DNA of 47,740 nucleotides from Candidatus Zixiibacteriota bacterium (GTDB lineage Bacteria; Zixibacteria; MSB-5A5; UBA10806), in NCBI GenBank assembly GCA_024641335.1, contig JAHEDG010000019.1, forward strand, positions 1 to 47,740, written 5' to 3'. Of the stretch, positions 43,889-47,740 are shown one piece after another (the stretch's first letter is position 1; every line of letters starts with the position of its first letter). The translations under genes were made by a program, and so were the position numbers. The notes beneath the pieces were generated by a model. It was not told the origin of the DNA. It made no database searches and saw only the letters and a list, made by a program, of their open reading frames with translations.

Positions 43889-44841
43889 AGAAATGTCTCG
43901 GAGGTATTGATCTCGGAGGGTCGTTTATCAAGGCCGGGCTCCTTTCGCCGGACGGCGATTGGCTGGGCTCATTCAAGATCCCCACGAAAGCCGGAGAGGG
44001 GGCCTCGACCGTACGGACCAATTTGGTAATTGTGGCGGATATGTTGCATAAACTGGCCCGCAAAAAAGGATTGAAAATGACCGGACTGGGTATCGGTTCG
44101 CCCGGGACGATAAGGTACCCCGAAGGGATTGTTACCGATTCGTCCCCAAATATCCCGAATTGGAAAGGGACCAATATCAGCCGGATTTTCAAAAAACTCG
44201 ATCTACCGGTCAAAGTCGATAACGATGCCAACTGCATGGCCCTGGCGGAATATCTTTTCGGCGCCGGCAAGGGAACAAAATCCGGTTTTTATCTTACTAT
44301 AGGAACCGGGATAGGGGGAGCCGTCGTTATCAACCAGTCGCTGGTCAGAGGAGCCAGTTTTGCCGCCGGAGAATTCGGTCACACCATATTCAAATTCGAC
44401 GGCAAGAAATATCATACCGGACGCCGGGGATGTCTTGAGGGTTATACCGCCGCGCCGGCGCTGGTTCGGACGGTCAGGGAGATGCTTAAAAGCGAAGGAA
44501 AATCAGTGTTGCGAAAAGAACGATCGGCTATTACACCATTGATAATCTTTAAAGCCTTCAAAAACAATGATCCCATCGCGGTCGTTGCGGTAGAGGAGAA
44601 CGCCCGGATGATCGGCACAGCTATAGGCTCGGTCGTGAACCTTCTCAATCCTGAGATCGTGGTGATCGGCGGGGGTATCTCAGGCGGCGGACGCAAATAT
44701 ATAGACCTTATTAAGAAGCACGTATTGCTCTTCGCCTTCGAATCGGCCACTTCCGTACTCAAAATTAAAACAGCCCTTTTCGGCAATGACGCCGGCTGGA
44801 TCGGGGCGGCCTGTCTCAATATGGAAAAGGCAGGCGATTGA
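43885..44841 (+). CDS. ROK-family sugar kinase with incomplete zinc motif
   Basis: A 318-residue sugar kinase of the glucokinase type: phosphate loop GGIDLGGSFIKAG, DNDANCMALAE and the GTGIGGAV loop, with the substrate-binding GEFGHT (His166). The usual ROK zinc cluster (CxCGxxGCLE) is reduced: only Cys183 remains in YHTGRRGCLE. It could be an active glucokinase or ROK kinase, or a different substrate type. The TTGA overlap couples it to the transporter gene. Confidence 0.85.
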   Translation: MKKCLGGIDLGGSFIKAGLLSPDGDWLGSFKIPTKAGEGASTVRTNLVIVADMLHKLARKKGLKMTGLGIGSPGTIRYPEGIVTDSSPNIPNWKGTNISRIFKKLDLPVKVDNDANCMALAEYLFGAGKGTKSGFYLTIGTGIGGAVVINQSLVRGASFAAGEFGHTIFKFDGKKYHTGRRGCLEGYTAAPALVRTVREMLKSEGKSVLRKERSAITPLIIFKAFKNNDPIAVVAVEENARMIGTAIGSVVNLLNPEIVVIGGGISGGGRKYIDLIKKHVLLFAFESATSVLKIKTALFGNDAGWIGAACLNMEKAGD

Positions 44842-46214
44842 GCGCGGAACGCAATCACAAATGGTGGATACTCTCCGTGGCGGCCTCAGGGGTTCTGCTG
44901 GCTACTATCGACGCATCCATAGTAAATATCGCCCTGCCGACCATTAGCGAATTTTTCTCAACCTCGGTTCAAACCACCGCCTGGGTTACCATAAGCTATA
45001 TGCTGGTGGTTACCGCGTTCCTTCTGGTTTTCGGCAGGCTCTCCGATATTTACGGCCAAAAGTTGATTTTTATCCTGGGTATGGCGGTTTTCACCGGAAG
45101 CTCGGCTCTTTGCGCTTTTTCCGGCCGGATAGCTTATCTTATCGCTTTTAGAGCCATACAGGGGTTGGGCGCGGCCATGATCATGTCCAATACTCCGGCT
45201 ATAGTCACCAATGTTTTCCCGCCGGAACAAAGAGGAACCGGCCTTGGCGTGATCGGAGGAGTCGTTTCGGTCGGTCTGATGATGGGACCGCCATTGGGAG
45301 GCATAATCATACATTATCTCGGTTGGCCCTATATATTCCTGGTAAATCTCCCTGTGGGCATCGCAGGAATTATTCTTTCCATGAAGATCCTGCCCGGCAG
45401 GCTGTTCGCGGGAAACACCGGCCAACTGAAACTGGTCGATCCGGCCTTATGGATAATCGGCATTACTTCTTTTATCCTGGTATTCGGTTTGGCCGGACGA
45501 TCCGGATTCAGTCTCGGCAAAGCGGCTCCCTATTCTCTGGTTTCTCTGGTTCTGTTCGGGTTTTTCTTCGCCAGACAGTTCAAATCATCCGCGCCGCTGT
45601 TCGACCCTGTTCTTTTGAAAAACAAGATCTTCGTCTTGTCCTCGGCCGCCGGTTTCTTTACCTATATGTCGATGATCGGCGTCTCCTTTATGATGCCGTT
45701 TTTCCTGGAATGGTCTTTGGGATTATCGCCTCTTAACACCGGACGGCTCCTGATGATTATCCCGGCCACGACTATGATAGCGTCCCCGTTATCAGGATTC
45801 CTATCCGATCGGTACGGACAACGACCTATTGCGGCCTTGGGAAGCATCATGGTTGCCGTTTCCATGTTCTATATGCTCGGGTTTTCGGCCGAATCTTCCA
45901 TCGTCCGAATAGCGTTGAACCTGGTTGGAATGGGGGTCGGTATCGGCATGTTCGGTTCCCCTAATAATTCAGCGCTGATGGGATCTGTCGATAATAAAAA
46001 CAGGGGATCGGCGGCCGGCATACTGGCCACCGTTCGAAATCTCGGTATGGTATCCGGATTGGGATTGGTAAGCCTGTATTTCAATTCCGGCCTGAATAAC
46101 CCGAATCCGGCAAAGGCGATACTCTACGCCGCCGCCTTTCATGAAACCATGCCTATGGTGATCGCGTTCTCACTGGCGGCGGTATTGTTCTCGCTATTCA
46201 GGAGGTCGGTCTGA
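44838..46214 (+). CDS. DHA2-family drug/proton antiporter (MFS)
   Basis: A 458-residue transporter with 14 predicted membrane helices, typical of the DHA2 (EmrB/QacA) group. It carries LATIDASIVNIALP near helix 1, GRLSDIYGQK in the loop after helix 2, and the TM5 GPPLGGIIIH motif. It probably expels toxic organic compounds. It starts at TTG within the ROK stop (TTGA). A small cysteine protein follows in CTGA overlap. Confidence 0.9.
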   Translation: MSAERNHKWWILSVAASGVLLATIDASIVNIALPTISEFFSTSVQTTAWVTISYMLVVTAFLLVFGRLSDIYGQKLIFILGMAVFTGSSALCAFSGRIAYLIAFRAIQGLGAAMIMSNTPAIVTNVFPPEQRGTGLGVIGGVVSVGLMMGPPLGGIIIHYLGWPYIFLVNLPVGIAGIILSMKILPGRLFAGNTGQLKLVDPALWIIGITSFILVFGLAGRSGFSLGKAAPYSLVSLVLFGFFFARQFKSSAPLFDPVLLKNKIFVLSSAAGFFTYMSMIGVSFMMPFFLEWSLGLSPLNTGRLLMIIPATTMIASPLSGFLSDRYGQRPIAALGSIMVAVSMFYMLGFSAESSIVRIALNLVGMGVGIGMFGSPNNSALMGSVDNKNRGSAAGILATVRNLGMVSGLGLVSLYFNSGLNNPNPAKAILYAAAFHETMPMVIAFSLAAVLFSLFRRSV

Positions 46215-46393
46215 AAGAGGCTCCTAAAAAGGAATTTGTCGGCGTGGTCTTTAAATGCTGCAAGATCTATTCCCGTATTTATATAAACCATAACCGAACG
46301 GCTTTTGTCGGATGGTGTCCCAAATGCGCCTCCAAAACCGAAATCGGAATCTCCATCGGGGGGTCGGAATCGAGGTTTTTTCAGTCGGAATGA
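46211..46393 (+). CDS. Small CC/CPKC protein with probable CTG start
   Basis: A 60-codon frame follows the transporter gene and shares CTGA with its stop. It encodes a cysteine pair FKCCKIYSR, then GWCPKCASK, then a basic to polar tail, matching the pattern of a zinc-ribbon-like small protein. No ATG, GTG or TTG lies upstream in frame before a stop at 46142. CTG at 46211 has GGAGG 5 bases upstream, the same arrangement as other NTGA-coupled starts here. The next in-frame standard start (GTG 46244) would drop the first eleven residues. I have seen similar FKCC...CPKC sequences as conserved small proteins but cannot name a family. Confidence 0.6.
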   Translation: MKEAPKKEFVGVVFKCCKIYSRIYINHNRTAFVGWCPKCASKTEIGISIGGSESRFFQSE

Positions 46394-46477
46394 CTAATTG
46401 AGTTGTTTTTTTTAAGTTATTAATTATTTTTCGAGTGTGGCAGCCGAAACAATTGATAAGTGAGGGCCTGAAAGCTA

Positions 46478-47020
46478 ATGTACGAAAAGATCTACCTTGT
46501 ACCCCTGGATGAAAATAGCCGCGGCTATGCCGACTGGCTGGGACAGACTCTTTCCAAAAAAATGGGATTCCGTCTGCAATCCCCTCTTTCCTCCAGACTG
46601 CCGGAGGAAGCTTATAACGCCAAATCGAATCAGTATTACGCCGTGCCTATTCTCTCCAAACTCGAGCTTTTGAAGGGAAGCGAGGAGGAGCTGATCATGG
46701 CTGTTACCGAAGAAGATCTCTACCTGCCTAATCAGAATTTTATATTCGGACAGGCTAATTCTGTAGGAAGGACCGCTATAGTCTCTTTCCTCCGGTTGAA
46801 ACCTGAGTATTACGGTTTACCAGAAGATCCCAGGCTGATCAAATCCCGGCTTTTTACTGTCGCGCTGCATCAGATCGGTCACATGATGGGACTGAAAAAC
46901 TGCGATAACGACTGTGTTATGCAGGTGGCCTCCAGTGTAAACGAAGTAGATAAACGTCCTGATGGCTTTTGCCCCAACTGCCTTTTGAATTTGACTCTGC
47001 CGACCAAAGTCAGAATCTAA
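46478..47020 (+). CDS. Archaemetzincin-like protein with inactive protease motif
   Basis: A 180-residue protein of the archaemetzincin (AMZ) family. The family motif is HExxHxxGx3Cx4CxMx17CxxC. Here it reads HQIGHMMG (residues 131-138), Cys142, Cys146, Met148, Cys165 and Cys168. The catalytic glutamate is Gln132, and the third zinc histidine before the first cysteine is Asn141. The two cysteine spacers are each one residue short. The structural zinc cysteines are kept. It is probably an inactive or repurposed protein. It stands downstream of the small CPKC gene after an 84-base gap. Confidence 0.8.
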   Translation: MYEKIYLVPLDENSRGYADWLGQTLSKKMGFRLQSPLSSRLPEEAYNAKSNQYYAVPILSKLELLKGSEEELIMAVTEEDLYLPNQNFIFGQANSVGRTAIVSFLRLKPEYYGLPEDPRLIKSRLFTVALHQIGHMMGLKNCDNDCVMQVASSVNEVDKRPDGFCPNCLLNLTLPTKVRI

Positions 47021-47061
47021 AAAATATTACCCGCTGCCTGCCATCAAGGTTATATTATGTT

Positions 47062-47727
47062 ATGATGAAAGCCGAAATCGCGTTTTCGCGTATCGGCATG
47101 CGTCTTTTCAGAAAGGCGGCAATCAAGAGCAGAGCAATGGTTATTAGTAGTGAAAATACGATCCGGGGCGAGATCGCCGGTATTTGGGAAGTCTTGTTTG
47201 ATATCAACAGCTTTAGTCGCTGGCATCCGCTCATTAGTCATTCGGTTCTCTACGGCAAATTCGAATCCGGTTCGGCCTTTAAGTTTCTGGTCGGGCAATG
47301 GGACTTCGATTGCGAAATTGCCGATTGCCGTCCTCCCGAAGCTATATTTGTCAAAGCCCGTACCATAGGTCTGCTTCTCGATATAAATATCGGATTGAGC
47401 ATAAAAGGCCCTGAAATATCCGCGGCTATGCTCATATCATGCGGCGGCTGGTTGACCCGGCTCTTTCGACGCAAGCTGACTGATAATATTCGACAGCACG
47501 CCGAACTATTTCTAAGCTCTCTGAAAATGAGAATTGAAAGGGGAGAGGCCGCGATTAAGAAAAATGATATTTCCGATGACGATACAAAGTCCGAACCGGG
47601 TAGTATTTCTATGCCGACCCCGTTCACTACGCTATACCGGTCCAGACCAATGCGCCCCGGTAAGAACCCCCCCATATCCGGTAAAAGGCTATTTGCCGGC
47701 CAAAAGAGAATCGACCACCGGCTTTGA
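47062..47727 (+). CDS. SRPBCC (START-like) domain protein
   Basis: A 221-residue protein. ENTIRGEIAGIWEVLFD and SFSRWHPLI match the start of the SRPBCC ligand-binding fold found in polyketide cyclases and START-like proteins, with a hydrophobic cavity but no general catalytic residue. The C-terminal 50 residues are polar and basic. The start is uncertain: ATG 47062 or 47065, with only a distant AAGG; ATG 47134 would leave just the fold. Function unknown. The gene ends 13 bases before the window edge. Confidence 0.6.
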   Translation: MMKAEIAFSRIGMRLFRKAAIKSRAMVISSENTIRGEIAGIWEVLFDINSFSRWHPLISHSVLYGKFESGSAFKFLVGQWDFDCEIADCRPPEAIFVKARTIGLLLDINIGLSIKGPEISAAMLISCGGWLTRLFRRKLTDNIRQHAELFLSSLKMRIERGEAAIKKNDISDDDTKSEPGSISMPTPFTTLYRSRPMRPGKNPPISGKRLFAGQKRIDHRL

Positions 47728-47740
47728 CTCCGGCCATTTC

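Noticed and set aside
46478-47020. Archaeal or recent transfer origin for the archaemetzincin gene
   Set aside because: The family is also found in bacteria, and composition looks like its neighbours; no mobile-element marks are present.
1-47740. CRISPR arrays, tRNA or rRNA genes, insertion sequences, attachment sites
   Set aside because: None recognised by eye on either strand; no regularly spaced repeats, transposase frames or tRNA-like folds were noticed.

Overview
The window looks like ordinary chromosome from a Gram-negative, respiring bacterium. I see no tRNA, rRNA, insertion sequence, phage gene or CRISPR array. An outer membrane is implied by three predicted outer-membrane barrel or porin-like proteins, two heptosyltransferase-like enzymes, a lipid flippase and an O-antigen-ligase-like protein. 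Several traits suggest the FCB side of the bacterial tree, perhaps Zixibacteria or a neighbour: a secreted metalloprotease ending in a YPNPFN-type (FlgD/T9SS-like) C-terminal domain, a multiheme cytochrome with a porin, a System I cytochrome c maturation set with a cysteine-type CcmE, and many TTG starts. This placement is inference from gene content only; no marker phylogeny was possible.

Layout. (1) 1-1707, minus: N-terminal part of a large double-domain acyl-CoA dehydratase activase-type ATPase that runs off the left edge. (2) 9430-1897, minus: an operon of outer-membrane barrel, 13-heme cytochrome c, then ccmA-ccmB-ccmC-ccmD-ccmE-ccmF, with a promoter candidate before it and a hairpin after it. 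It joins an apparent electron conduit to the machinery that attaches its haem. (3) 10361-9612, minus: signal peptidase I, divergent from (4) 10575 onward, plus: EF-P and an RNase HIII-like nuclease, then a Tat-signal radical SAM enzyme overlapping a membrane spermidine-synthase-like protein, and a CtpA-type protease ended by a strong terminator. (5) 17205-19460: a degenerate MoeA-like protein facing a MauE/DoxX-rhodanese pair. (6) 19578-28325, plus: an HNH protein, then trpS-scpA-metalloprotease-scpB-rluB-cmk-plsC-rpsA, mostly overlapping, ended by a terminator. (7) 28413-35486: a lipopolysaccharide or glycan assembly cluster (GT9, MsbA-like exporter, GT4, ligase-like protein, GT2, GT4). (8) 35659-42652: RelA/SpoT, PgeF, two small outer-membrane proteins, UppP, a second GT9 and a second radical SAM enzyme of the AmrS family. 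(9) 42674-47727: aminotransferase, ROK kinase, DHA2 transporter, a small CC/CPKC protein with an apparent CTG start, a catalytically degenerate archaemetzincin and an SRPBCC protein.

Most genes are tightly packed, and NTGA start/stop overlaps are common (ATGA, GTGA, TTGA and one CTGA), implying extensive translational coupling. Several intergenic gaps carry TTGNNN-(16-17)-TANNNT promoter candidates, consistent with a sigma-70-like housekeeping factor. The most interesting points are the porin/13-heme cytochrome/Ccm operon with a CxxxY CcmE, an EF-P whose modifiable loop lysine is glutamine, a TrpRS with a [4Fe-4S]-type cysteine pattern, a Tat-exported radical SAM enzyme paired with a membrane spermidine-synthase-like protein, and a pseudo-archaemetzincin.
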